A stretch of 64,000 nucleotides of DNA from Oxalobacteraceae bacterium UBA6018 (GTDB taxonomy: Bacteria; Pseudomonadota; Gammaproteobacteria; Burkholderiales; Burkholderiaceae_D). The notes beneath the pieces were generated by a model that was given only the letters and a program-made list of their open reading frames with translations, did not search any database and was not told the origin of the DNA. Location of the stretch: assembly GCA_002428015.1 (NCBI GenBank), contig DIZW01000036.1, positions 3,367 through 67,366 of the forward strand, read 5' to 3'. Below, in pieces: positions 55,335-63,368 of this stretch (the stretch's first letter is position 1; each line of letters begins with the position of its first letter). Both the position numbers and the translations under genes were made by a program.

Positions 55335-57211
55335 CAGAGCGCCTCCGTGCGTTGTGCCAGCCATGCCGCGGCCGCGCCCTGCACATGCGGGGCCAGGCGC
55401 GCGCGCACGCTGGCGTGGTAGTCGTTAAGCCAGTCGATATCGTCGGCGCGCAGCAGCGAGCGCTCCAGGCAGCGCGTATCGATCGGGCACAGCGTCAGGG
55501 TTTCGAAGCGCAGGAAGTGGCCGAAGGGCGTGCTTTCGGCGGCGCGGTTCAGGACCAGGTTCTCGATGCGGATGCCCCACTGGCCGGGCCGGTAGATGCC
55601 CGGCTCGATCGAGGTGATCATGCCCTCCTCCATGGCCGTATGCGGCTCCGGCGCCGCGCTTTGCGAGATCGACTGCGGCCCCTCGTGCACGTTCAGGAAG
55701 TAGCCGACGCCATGCCCGGTGCCGTGGCCGTAATCGGCGCCGGCCGCCCAGATCGGCGCGCGCGCGATCGCGTCGAGCATTGGCGAGCGCGTCCCGCGCG
55801 GGAACTGGGCGCGCGACAGCGCGATCACGCCCGCCAGCACCACGGTGAAGTCGCGCCGCTGGGCCGCGCTCGGCGTTCCCACAGGGACCACGCGCGTGAT
55901 GTCGGTGGTGCCGCCCAGGTACTGGCCGCCCGAATCGATCAGCAGCAGGCCGTCGCCCTCGATGCGCGCGCAAGCCGCTTCGCTGGCGCGGTAATGGATG
56001 ATGGCGCCGTTGGCGTTAAAGCCGGCGATGGTGGCGAAGCTCGGGCTGACGAAACCTGGGCGGCGTGCACGCGCGGCCGTGATGTGGCCGTCGATGGCCG
56101 CCTCGGTCAGCGGCGCGCGCGCCGGGTCGGCCAGCTGGCCCTCGAGCCAGGCGAAAAACTCGCACAGCGCCGCGCCGTCCTGCTCCATGGTGGCGCGCAC
56201 CTGGCGCACCTCCGCCTCCAGCTTGCGCGACTTGGCCAGGGTGGTCGGATTGACCGCCTCGATCACCGTCACGCCGGCGGCCACCGCGGCGCGCATGCCG
56301 GCCGTGACCCGGCGCGGATCAATCAGCAGCGTCGCGCCTGGCGCGAGCGCGGCCAGCGCAGGCGCGGCCTCGGCGTACGGCGCCAGGTCGACGCCGTCGG
56401 CCCGCAGGCGCGCCGCCAGATCCGGGCCGACCTTGCCGGCGCCGACGAACAAGGTGCTGCGGCCCGGGCCGATCAGCGCGTGCGCCACGAACACGGGATT
56501 GAAGCTGACGTCGGCGCCGCGCAGGTTGAACAGCCACGCGATATCGTCCAGGGTCGAGATGAAGTGGTGCTGCGCGCCCAGCGCCGCCATCGCCGCGCGC
56601 GTGTCGTCCAGCTTGGCCGCGCGGCTCGTCACCGCGTAGGGCGCCGCGTGTTCGAACACCGGCTCGGGCGGCAGCGCCGGACGCTCAGGCCAGACCTGGT
56701 CGAGCAGGTCGATATCGGTGCGCAGCGCAACGCCGCGCGGCGCCAGCGCCTCGGCCAGCAGGCGCGCGCTCGACAGGCCAAGCACGCGCGCATCGACCGC
56801 AACGGTTTGGCCCGTCGCCAGGTTCGCGGCCAGCCAGTCGATGTACAGCAGGCTGGCCCCGGACGGGATCTTCATCAGCTGCACGCCGCTGCCGGCCAGC
56901 TCGGCCTCGGCCTGGGTCCAGTAGCGCCCGTCGGTCCACACACCGGCGAAGGTGGCGGTGGCGATGAAGGTGCCCACCGAACCGGTGAAGCCCGAGATCC
57001 ACGCGCGCCCGCGCCAGTGGGCCGGCAGGTACTCCGACAGGTGTGGATCCGACGACGGCAGCACGAACGCATCGATGCGCTCGCGCGCCATGGCCGCGCG
57101 CAGTCGCGCGAGCTTGTCGGTGGTGCTGGCCGGTGCGGCGGGGGCGGACGTCATGGTTGAGTTGGGCACGGAGGTGTGGCGTGAAATGGCGTGGTGAACG
57201 ATTTGTTCCAT
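55334..57211 (-). CDS. aminopeptidase P family protein (M24B)
   Basis: The protein is 625 aa and three-domain, the long type with two creatinase-like N-terminal domains (DAFVLPSSDPHLSEYLP) and a pita-bread catalytic domain. Metal ligands lie in LLIDSGGQYLGGTTDITR, GHGTGHGVGYFLNVHEGP and the later Glu residues (EEGMITSIEPGIY, FETLTL). It removes an N-terminal residue before proline. ATG 57211 has GGAG upstream, and ATG 57154 is possible. Confidence 0.9.
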   Translation of the reverse strand: MEQIVHHAISRHTSVPNSTMTSAPAAPASTTDKLARLRAAMARERIDAFVLPSSDPHLSEYLPAHWRGRAWISGFTGSVGTFIATATFAGVWTDGRYWTQAEAELAGSGVQLMKIPSGASLLYIDWLAANLATGQTVAVDARVLGLSSARLLAEALAPRGVALRTDIDLLDQVWPERPALPPEPVFEHAAPYAVTSRAAKLDDTRAAMAALGAQHHFISTLDDIAWLFNLRGADVSFNPVFVAHALIGPGRSTLFVGAGKVGPDLAARLRADGVDLAPYAEAAPALAALAPGATLLIDPRRVTAGMRAAVAAGVTVIEAVNPTTLAKSRKLEAEVRQVRATMEQDGAALCEFFAWLEGQLADPARAPLTEAAIDGHITAARARRPGFVSPSFATIAGFNANGAIIHYRASEAACARIEGDGLLLIDSGGQYLGGTTDITRVVPVGTPSAAQRRDFTVVLAGVIALSRAQFPRGTRSPMLDAIARAPIWAAGADYGHGTGHGVGYFLNVHEGPQSISQSAAPEPHTAMEEGMITSIEPGIYRPGQWGIRIENLVLNRAAESTPFGHFLRFETLTLCPIDTRCLERSLLRADDIDWLNDYHASVRARLAPHVQGAAAAWLAQRTEAL

Positions 57212-57354
57212 GATAACTCCAACCGCACCATACTGGGGAGTACGCCGTGCGGCCCGGAAGCGGGCAGGTCTTGTGGCGTAAATCCAACTATTGGACGATG
57301 GCCTACCGGCTTATGCACGATAATTGCCCAGTACACATCTTGAGAGTCAATGCC

Positions 57355-57936
57355 ATGCAAGATTTCCACTTTGACCGCGCCCGCGCCCTGCTTGCCCACG
57401 CGGAAGAAATTGTCGACGCACAAGCGGTTCAAGCCGCCGTGCGGCGCGTCGCCGACACCCTCAACGAACGCTTCGGCAATCCCGACGACACCGCCTTCCC
57501 GCTGGTGCTCGGCGTGATGGGCGGCGCGGTGGTGTTCACCGGCCAGCTGCTACCGCAACTGCGCTTCCCGCTCGAATTCGACTACATCCACGTGACCCGC
57601 TACGGCGACGATGATCACGGCGGCGAGGTGGTGTGGAAAGTGATCCCGCGCCCGAACGTGGCCGGGCGCACCGTGATCGTGGTCGACGACATCCTCGACG
57701 AAGGCCAGACCCTGGCCGAGGTCAAGCGGCGCCTGCTCGACATGGGCGCCGCCGAAGTCATCATCGTGGTGTTCGCCGACAAGGCGCTCAAGCGTCCCAA
57801 GCCGGTCCAGGCCGACATCGTCGGGCTGACGATACCGAACAAGTTCGTGGTCGGATTCGGGATGGACGTGTATGGCTACTGGCGCAACCTGCCGGGCCTG
57901 TGGGTGATCCGCCAGGAAGACCTGAAGGCCGCCTGA
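57355..57936 (+). CDS. hpt: hypoxanthine-guanine phosphoribosyltransferase
   Basis: The protein is 193 aa. The PRPP-binding motif is VIVVDDILDEGQT. GVMGGAVVFTGQLLPQL binds pyrophosphate and VVGFGMDVYGYWRNLPGLW is the conserved C-terminal base pocket. It salvages hypoxanthine and guanine. I start at ATG 57355, since the upstream open frame shows no ribosome site. It is divergent from the aminopeptidase gene. Confidence 0.9.
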   Translation: MQDFHFDRARALLAHAEEIVDAQAVQAAVRRVADTLNERFGNPDDTAFPLVLGVMGGAVVFTGQLLPQLRFPLEFDYIHVTRYGDDDHGGEVVWKVIPRPNVAGRTVIVVDDILDEGQTLAEVKRRLLDMGAAEVIIVVFADKALKRPKPVQADIVGLTIPNKFVVGFGMDVYGYWRNLPGLWVIRQEDLKAA

Positions 57937-58049
57937 GCGCGGGTGCGGGTGCGCAGCTTGTGCTCGCAGCGATTCGGCGTTTTGGCGGCAGCGCTGGCGC
58001 CGATTCGGGCTAGCGCGCCTGGCCACTCGCTCGGGCCAGGGGTCGCTGG

Positions 58050-59003
58050 CTACAGCTTCAGGCGCGCGCGCGCGGCCTCGTATTCGTCCTTCAGGCGCGC
58101 CACCATCTCCGCCACGGTTGGCACGTCGTCCATCAGGCCAACGCCCTGGCCCGCGCCCCAGATATCGCGCCAGGCCTTGGCGCTGCCCGAGCCGAAGCTC
58201 ATTTTCGACTTGTCCGATTCCGGCAGCGCGTCCGGGTCCAGGCCCGCGTTGATGATCGACTGCTTCAGGTAGTTCCCGTGCACGCCGGTGAACAGATTGG
58301 TATAAACGATATCGGCCGCCGCCGCGTGCACGATCGCCTCGCGGTAGTCGTCGGTCACGTTGGACTCTTTCGTTGCCAGCCAGCGCGACCCGATGTACGC
58401 GAAGTCCGCGCCCATCGCCTGCGCCGCAAGGATCGCGTCGCCGGTGGCGATCGCCCCCGACAGCGCGAGCGGACCGCTGAAGAACTTGCGCACCTCCCCC
58501 ACCAGCGCGAACGGCGACAGCGCGCCCGCGTGGCCGCCGGCGCCGGCCGCCACCAGGATCAAGCCATCGACGCCCGCCTCCAGCGCCTTCTCGGCGTGGC
58601 GGATCGAGATCACGTCATGCAGCACGATACCGCCGTAGGAATGGATCGCGTCGAGCATCGGCTGGGGCGGCGCGCGCAGCGACGAGATGATGATCGGAAC
58701 CTGGTGCTTGACGCACATCGCCACGTCATGCTCGAGGCGGTCGTTGGACTGGTGGACGATCTGGTTCACCGCGATCGGGCCCACCCGCGCGTCCGGATGG
58801 GCCGCCTGGTACGCGGCCAGCTCGGCCTGCAGGTCGGTAAGCCAGGTATCGAGCAGCTCGGCCGGGCGCGCGTTGAGCGCCGGGAAGGAACCGACAATAC
58901 CGGCCTTGCACTGCGCCGCCACCAGGGCCGGACCGCTAGCGATGAACATCGGCGAACCGATGACGGGAAGGGTCAGGTGTTGCAGCGCGGCGGGCAGGGC
59001 CAT
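58050..59003 (-). CDS. nitronate monooxygenase family flavoprotein
   Basis: The protein is 317 aa, a TIM barrel of the 2-nitropropane dioxygenase family. LPVIGSPMFIASGPALVAAQ, VAAGAGGHAGALSPFALV and LSGAIATGDAILAAQAMGADFAYIGSRWLATKES are the FMN-binding and catalytic segments. It would oxidise alkyl nitronates. The start at 59003 replaces a longer frame that runs into the repeat cluster. Confidence 0.9.
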   Translation of the reverse strand: MALPAALQHLTLPVIGSPMFIASGPALVAAQCKAGIVGSFPALNARPAELLDTWLTDLQAELAAYQAAHPDARVGPIAVNQIVHQSNDRLEHDVAMCVKHQVPIIISSLRAPPQPMLDAIHSYGGIVLHDVISIRHAEKALEAGVDGLILVAAGAGGHAGALSPFALVGEVRKFFSGPLALSGAIATGDAILAAQAMGADFAYIGSRWLATKESNVTDDYREAIVHAAAADIVYTNLFTGVHGNYLKQSIINAGLDPDALPESDKSKMSFGSGSAKAWRDIWGAGQGVGLMDDVPTVAEMVARLKDEYEAARARLKL

Positions 59004-59055
59004 GGCGGTCTCGCAATCGAAGGATAGGTTGGCAGATTCGCGGGGTAAAAATGCG

Positions 59056-59145
59056 CCGGGGTCGGAGGCGACATTCGGACACGAGCTGGTCAATTCGCAG
59101 CAGTTGCCAGCTGAGTCTGTGTCCGAATGTCGCCTCCGACCCCGG
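59056..59145. repeat. palindromic repeat, family 2, copy 3 (intact)
   Basis: Perfect 27-bp arms (59056-59082, 59119-59145) surround a 36-bp spacer that itself contains AGCTGG/CCAGCT. A flanking GTAAAA on the left and CTTTTAC on the right extend the symmetry. It lies 52 bp upstream of the nitronate monooxygenase start. Confidence 0.9.
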
Positions 59146-59225
59146 CTTTTACGCACTCGGCCATTATAAGTCGTAAAACGAACGGTCGTGCTGGAATGAA
59201 CGCTCTAGAAAAATCAGCCCGTTGG

Positions 59226-59355
59226 GGCGACATTCGGACACGAGCTGATCAATTCAAAAACTGATCGGTGGCGGCGGCGCAGTTCGAAGATGAACTAGAA
59301 AATTCGAGGGCAAAGGCTCCTGCTGAGCTCGTGTCCGATTGTTGCCTCCGACCCC
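59226..59355. repeat. family 2 palindrome, degenerate copy 4
   Basis: The left arm is cut at 59226-59241 and the right arm is intact at 59331-59355 (with one change, GTTGCC for GTCGCC). The spacer has grown to about 90 bp. Confidence 0.75.
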
Positions 59356-59381
59356 GTTGGGTTACCTTAGCCTCCGACCCT

Positions 59382-59585
59382 TGGATTGGGCGGCCGATAT
59401 TCAAATTTGATTGATTAATTCGAGGGCAAAGGCTCCTGCTGAGCTCGTGTCCAATTGTCGCCTCCGACCCCGTTGGGTTACCCTGGATTGGGCGGCCGAT
59501 ATTCAAATTTGATTGATTAATTCGAGGGCAAAGGCTCCTGCTGAGCTCGTGTCCGATTGTCGCCTCCGACCCCGTTGGGTTACCA
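59382..59585. repeat. 102-bp tandem duplication carrying half palindromes
   Basis: Two almost identical 102-bp units start at 59382 and 59484 with TGGATTGGGCGGCCG. Each ends with a right arm of the palindrome family (59447-59471 and 59549-59573) and CCGTTGGGTTACC. A partial third unit precedes them at 59301-59366. The open frame across them repeats at protein level but is not a gene. Confidence 0.88.
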
Positions 59586-59607
59586 GGTCCGAATTTCGCC
59601 TCGATCC

Positions 59608-59639
59608 GCGTCGGATCTGGAGCCGGATATCTCCGACGC
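59608..59639. repeat. small inverted repeat at the 3' end of the MBL gene
   Basis: GCGTCGGA (59608) pairs with TCCGACGC (59632), with a 16-base loop. It lies 14 bp beyond the stop at 59653 and may end that transcript, although no T run follows. Confidence 0.45.
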
Positions 59640-59652
59640 ACCCGTCGCGGTA

Positions 59653-60564
59653 TCAGAGGTCGTAATTGCGCAGCAGCGCGCCGTCGCGGCGGGCGGCGCC
59701 GGAACGCACCAGCGATTTGACGGCCCATTCGGCCAGCTCGCCGCTGTCCTTGCGCAGGTAGTTGGCGCCGGCCGTCTTCATCAGCGGTATCGTGGCCATC
59801 ATGCCAGCCACATCCTCCAGCGCAATCTGCTGGCGTTCGAGCAGGAGGAACTTGAGCATGACTTTCACCGCGTTCTCAGCGTTGCGTACCGGGTCGGCTT
59901 CGAAGTAGTCGAGCCGGGTGAAGGCGCGCTTGAGCGCTTCCTGGACGTCAGTGAACATGGCGCCATGCCCCGGAATGACGAGCCCAACATCGAGCCCGGC
60001 GATCAGTTCGAGGGTGGCGCGCTCTTCGGCGAAGCCGGATTCGCCGTCGAGCTCGGGGAAGATGACGCCGAAGCCGTTGCGCCACAGGGCGTCGGCGGAG
60101 ATGAGGATGCGTTCGCGCGCGCAATACAGGATCACCGAGTGGGCGTAGTGGCCGGGGGCGCCGAGCACGCGCCAGGCCATGCCGCCAAGCTCGAGCTCGT
60201 CGCCGGGCGTGAGCACGTCGTCAACCCGGAAGCGCGGACATTGCTGGCCCGTGGCCTTGAAGCTGAGCGCGGCTTCATCCCATGCGCTGACCTTGGCCGC
60301 TTCGGCCGCGGGAACGGCGCTGCGGCAGTCGTAGCGTTGTTGCAGGGCGGCGTTGCCGCCGCAGTGGTCGGAGTGCATGTGGGTGATGAGCACGCGCTCG
60401 AGCGCGCGCCCTTGCAGCGCGTGCTCGACCAGCGCGACCGTCTGGGCGGCGTGGGTGGCGTAGCCGCTGTCGACCAGGGTGGCCGGCCCGGGCCCGGTAA
60501 ACAGCACGTTGTTGGCGGACAGCCAGCCGCGCTCGAACACGTGCATGCCTTCAGGTAAGTTCAT
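59653..60564 (-). CDS. MBL-fold metallo-hydrolase
   Basis: The protein is 303 aa. The metal motif is THMHSDHCGG, and later ligands lie in GAPGHYAHSVILY, LISADALWRNG and VIPGHGAMFT. The fold is that of the glyoxalase II/beta-lactamase superfamily and the substrate is unknown. Its start overlaps the stop of the DUF1289 gene by 4 bp, within a three-gene minus-strand operon. Confidence 0.9.
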   Translation of the reverse strand: MNLPEGMHVFERGWLSANNVLFTGPGPATLVDSGYATHAAQTVALVEHALQGRALERVLITHMHSDHCGGNAALQQRYDCRSAVPAAEAAKVSAWDEAALSFKATGQQCPRFRVDDVLTPGDELELGGMAWRVLGAPGHYAHSVILYCARERILISADALWRNGFGVIFPELDGESGFAEERATLELIAGLDVGLVIPGHGAMFTDVQEALKRAFTRLDYFEADPVRNAENAVKVMLKFLLLERQQIALEDVAGMMATIPLMKTAGANYLRKDSGELAEWAVKSLVRSGAARRDGALLRNYDL

Positions 60565-60755
60565 TTGAATTCAATCTGTTGTTCGCGCTGGCGGATCGCC
60601 AGCCACACGGCGCGCTTGAAGTCGTCGTCGGCCTTGCCCCAGGCGACGATCTCGTCGATTGTGCGCAGGCAGCCGCGGCACAGGCCGGTGTCCTGGGCCA
60701 TCTCGCACACGTTGATGCAGGGCGAGGGGACGGGCGTGGGCAGCGCTGGGTTCAT
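60561..60755 (-). CDS. DUF1289 small Cys-rich protein
   Basis: The protein is 64 aa. PSPCINVCEMAQDTGLCRGC carries four cysteines in the DUF1289 pattern (C-x3-C, then C-x2-C), followed by LRTIDEIVAWGKADDD. It probably binds a metal and its function is unknown. It overlaps both neighbours, so it is translationally coupled to the VOC and MBL genes. Confidence 0.9.
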   Translation of the reverse strand: MNPALPTPVPSPCINVCEMAQDTGLCRGCLRTIDEIVAWGKADDDFKRAVWLAIRQREQQIEFK

Positions 60756-61126
60756 GCGCCTGGCCTTTCCGCGATGAGTTCGATGCGGTTGCCGAACGGG
60801 TCGAACAGGGTCGCGCGCGCCCGCCCGGCCACGGCGGCGTCGAGCGTGACGGCCACGCCTTGCGCGCCGAGCAGGGCGAGGTAGGCGTCGAAACCGTCGA
60901 CCGTCAGCGCGGGATGGGCTTTCCTGGCGCCGACGAAGCCGGCTTCGCCGCCCAGGTGCAGCTGCAGCGCGCCGCAGGCGAACCAGGCGCCGCCGCCGAC
61001 AGCCAGATGGGCCGGCTTGGGGATCTCGGGTAGCCCGAGCACGCCGCTGTAAAACGCGCGCGCGGCCGCTTCGGCGCCAACCGGCATGGCGATTTGAACG
61101 TGATCGATTCCGGTGAGGTGTGGCAT
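60752..61126 (-). CDS. VOC (glyoxalase/bleomycin-resistance fold) protein
   Basis: The protein is 124 aa with two beta-alpha-beta-beta-beta modules. The metal-type residues are in GIDHVQIAMP, LQLHLGG and LFDPFGNRIELIAE. The substrate is unknown. It is the first gene of the operon with DUF1289 and the MBL hydrolase. ATG 61126 is used and the longer frame to 61243 crosses the CopG promoter. Confidence 0.87.
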   Translation of the reverse strand: MPHLTGIDHVQIAMPVGAEAAARAFYSGVLGLPEIPKPAHLAVGGGAWFACGALQLHLGGEAGFVGARKAHPALTVDGFDAYLALLGAQGVAVTLDAAVAGRARATLFDPFGNRIELIAERPGA

Positions 61127-61181
61127 GGCAGACAGAGCTTGTGACAAGAATCCGACATTATCGCATTGTAGCGAATCGGAC

Positions 61182-61228
61182 TTGACCCAAGACCAGATGC
61201 GCGTAGACTTACCATCCACGTAGATGGT
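61182..61228 (+). promoter_or_regulatory. promoter and operator of the CopG gene
   Basis: TTGACC (61182-61187) and TAGACT (61204-61209) are 16 bp apart. Immediately after lies the perfect inverted repeat ACCATC-N6-GATGGT (61211-61228), covering the expected start site. A repressor bound there would block transcription, and autoregulation by the CopG protein is the simplest reading. Confidence 0.6.
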
Positions 61229-61260
61229 GTATGGATGCCACATGGATGTCTTGGAAATAT

Positions 61261-61674
61261 ATGAACACGCGAGAACTTAAGCCGAAGCTTGCTGAGTCGG
61301 AAAAGATCACAATTAATCTTGGCCTGATCGACCTCGGTCAAATCGATTTGCTGGTGAGTGAGGGGTTTTATTCGAACCGGACGGACCTGATCCGTACCGC
61401 GATTCGCAATCAGCTCAACACCCACGCGGACGTGGTACGCCAGACGGTGGCGCGCAAGAGCCTGGTGCTGGGCATGCACCATTACTCGCGCGCCGATCTG
61501 GAAGCCGCGCTCAAGGCTGGCGAGCGCCTGCAGATCCAGGTGCTCGGCCTGGCCAGCATCGCCAGCGACGTGTCGGTGGAATTGGCGCTGGCAACGATCG
61601 AGTCGATCTTCGTGCTGGGCGCGCTGCATGCTAGCAGCGTGCTCAAGACCGCACTGGCCGAACGCATCCAATAA
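61261..61674 (+). CDS. CopG-family (ribbon-helix-helix) regulator
   Basis: The protein is 137 aa. KITINLGLIDLGQIDLLVSEG is followed by YSNRTDLIRTAIRNQLNTH. These give a beta strand and two helices, as in ribbon-helix-helix DNA-binding proteins. The C-terminal half is helical and could be a ligand or oligomerisation domain. It lies 21 bp upstream of the PHB depolymerase gene and probably controls it. ATG 61246 and 61231 are alternative starts. Confidence 0.8.
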   Translation: MNTRELKPKLAESEKITINLGLIDLGQIDLLVSEGFYSNRTDLIRTAIRNQLNTHADVVRQTVARKSLVLGMHHYSRADLEAALKAGERLQIQVLGLASIASDVSVELALATIESIFVLGALHASSVLKTALAERIQ

Positions 61675-61695
61675 TGCGCTAAACAAGGAGTACCT

Positions 61696-62964
61696 ATGAA
61701 ACTCAACGAAAAGCTGTTCTCGACCATGCGCGCCGCGACCCGCCACCTGGTCGCCAAAGGCCCCAAGGCGGCCACCAGCGCGATCCAGGACGCACTCAAG
61801 ATCCTGACCCCGGGCAAGGCGCAAGCGGCGCCCCAGCCGGCCGCCGCGCCGGCCATGCGCGACATTAATCCGCCGCCCCAGGGCAAGGCGTTCACGCCGC
61901 CCCCTCCTCCTCCGCAGGAGGAACCGCCCAGCGCGCCGCCCAATCCGATGCGGCCCATGCAGGAGGCGGCCGAGGCGATGCAGAACCTGATGCCGGACCT
62001 GCTGGCCAAGCTGGACTTGCCGCTCAACGGTGGTGCGGCCGCCTTCAAAATGCCGGCCTTCGATCTGTCGCAGTTCGAGATGCCTTCGTTCGACCTGCCG
62101 GGCGCAGGCGCGCGCGGGCCGGCCGAGCCCTTGCCGGGCCAGTTCATCGACGGCAGCTTTACCAACAGTGCCGGCACCCGCACCTACAAGTTGTATGTGC
62201 CCAGCACCTGCACCGGCGCGCCGGCGCCGCTGGTGGTGATGCTGCACGGCTGCACCCAGGACCCGGACGACTTCGCCACCGGCACCCAGATGAACGCGCT
62301 GGCCGAGGAAATGCAGTGCCTGGTGGTGTATCCGGCCCAGTCGCAGCAGGCCAACGCGTCGCGCTGCTGGAACTGGTTCAGCGCGGTGGACCAGCAGCGC
62401 GACCAGGGCGAGCCGTCGATTATCGCGGGCATCACGCGCGCCGTGATCCACGAGCACAAGATCGACGCGGCGCAGGTCTACGTGGCCGGGCTGTCGGCCG
62501 GCGGGGCGATGGCGACCATCATGGGCACGCTGTATCCGGACATTTATGCGGCCGTGGGCGTGCACTCGGGCTTGCCGTTCGCCTCGGCCCAGGACCTGCC
62601 GTCGGCGCTGGCGGCCATGAAGGGCAGCTTCGGCAAGCCGGTGCCGGCCGGGCGAGCGATTCCGATCATCGTGTTCCACGGCGACCGCGACACCACCGTG
62701 CATCCGGTCAACGGCGACGAGGTCCTGCGGCAGGGGGCCCATCCGAACCAGGAGATCGTGGTCGAGCCGGGCCGGGTGCCGGACGGGCACGCCTACACAC
62801 GCACCGTTCACCGGCGCGCCGACGGTACCCCGCAGGCCGAGCATTGGGCCATCCACGGGGCCGGCCACGCCTGGTCGGGCGGCAGCGCGCGCGGCAGTTA
62901 TACCGATGGCAAGGGGCCCGACGCGAGCCGGGAAATGATGCGTTTCTTCCGCACCCAGCGCTAG
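61696..62964 (+). CDS. PHB depolymerase family esterase
   Basis: The protein is 422 aa. A basic N-terminal region and a Pro/Ala-rich stretch are followed by the alpha/beta hydrolase core (VMLHGCTQDPDDFATGTQMN, the family hallmark). The nucleophile is Ser267 in AGLSAGGAMA. The catalytic Asp and His lie near VFHGDRDTTVHPVNG and AIHGAGHAWSGG. It has no obvious signal peptide, so it may act on intracellular PHB or other esters. AAGGAG precedes the start. Confidence 0.88.
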   Translation: MKLNEKLFSTMRAATRHLVAKGPKAATSAIQDALKILTPGKAQAAPQPAAAPAMRDINPPPQGKAFTPPPPPPQEEPPSAPPNPMRPMQEAAEAMQNLMPDLLAKLDLPLNGGAAAFKMPAFDLSQFEMPSFDLPGAGARGPAEPLPGQFIDGSFTNSAGTRTYKLYVPSTCTGAPAPLVVMLHGCTQDPDDFATGTQMNALAEEMQCLVVYPAQSQQANASRCWNWFSAVDQQRDQGEPSIIAGITRAVIHEHKIDAAQVYVAGLSAGGAMATIMGTLYPDIYAAVGVHSGLPFASAQDLPSALAAMKGSFGKPVPAGRAIPIIVFHGDRDTTVHPVNGDEVLRQGAHPNQEIVVEPGRVPDGHAYTRTVHRRADGTPQAEHWAIHGAGHAWSGGSARGSYTDGKGPDASREMMRFFRTQR

Positions 62965-63006
62965 CGGCCGGCGCGCGTCAAGGTGCCGCAGGATTGCTGC
63001 GGCGCC

Positions 63007-63222
63007 TCAGCGCGGCAGGTCGCCAGGTCCCGGCGCCGCGGCGGCCAGCGCGGCGATGTGCTGTTTCAGGCAGGCCGGGCACCAGCAGCCGGGCGCCTGG
63101 GCGCCATCCGCGACGACCGGGACGGCCACGACCGGCGGCATGTACGTGCACCAGCACGGTGCGTCGGCGCCGTCGGCCATGGCACAGCTGAAAGTGGCGC
63201 CGCAACGCGTGCAGACGCTCAT
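63007..63222 (-). CDS. cysteine-rich CWC family protein
   Basis: The protein is 71 aa. CTRCG, CWCTY and CWCPACL give the cysteine pattern of the CWC family, a presumed zinc-binding protein of unknown function. It is convergent with the PHB depolymerase gene. ATG 63222 matches the family start, and the longer frame to 63348 is unlikely. Confidence 0.82.
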   Translation of the reverse strand: MSVCTRCGATFSCAMADGADAPCWCTYMPPVVAVPVVADGAQAPGCWCPACLKQHIAALAAAAPGPGDLPR

Positions 63223-63303
63223 GGCGAACCACGTAAGAACGAGGGAAAGGGCATTGTCGATCCAAGCTGAGGGATGAACACGTAAAATACAACAAGATCG
63301 CCA

Positions 63304-63329
63304 TATAATGGCCACAGGGTTCGCCCTGT
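63304..63329 (+). promoter_or_regulatory. possible argB promoter and leader hairpin
   Basis: TATAAT at 63304-63309 is a perfect -10 sequence, but no good -35 is seen at the proper distance. Five bases later ACAGGG-TTCG-CCCTGT (63314-63329) forms a perfect 6-bp stem with a TTCG loop, within the likely untranslated leader. Confidence 0.4.
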
Positions 63330-63368
63330 TGCCTGTAAAATCTCGCAAAATTTCATCCTGGACCCGCC

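Noticed and set aside
59249..59728. Open frame encoding repeated peptides across the 59-kb repeats
   Set aside because: The apparent protein repeats are simply the 102-bp DNA duplication read in frame. There is no ribosome site and no related protein family.
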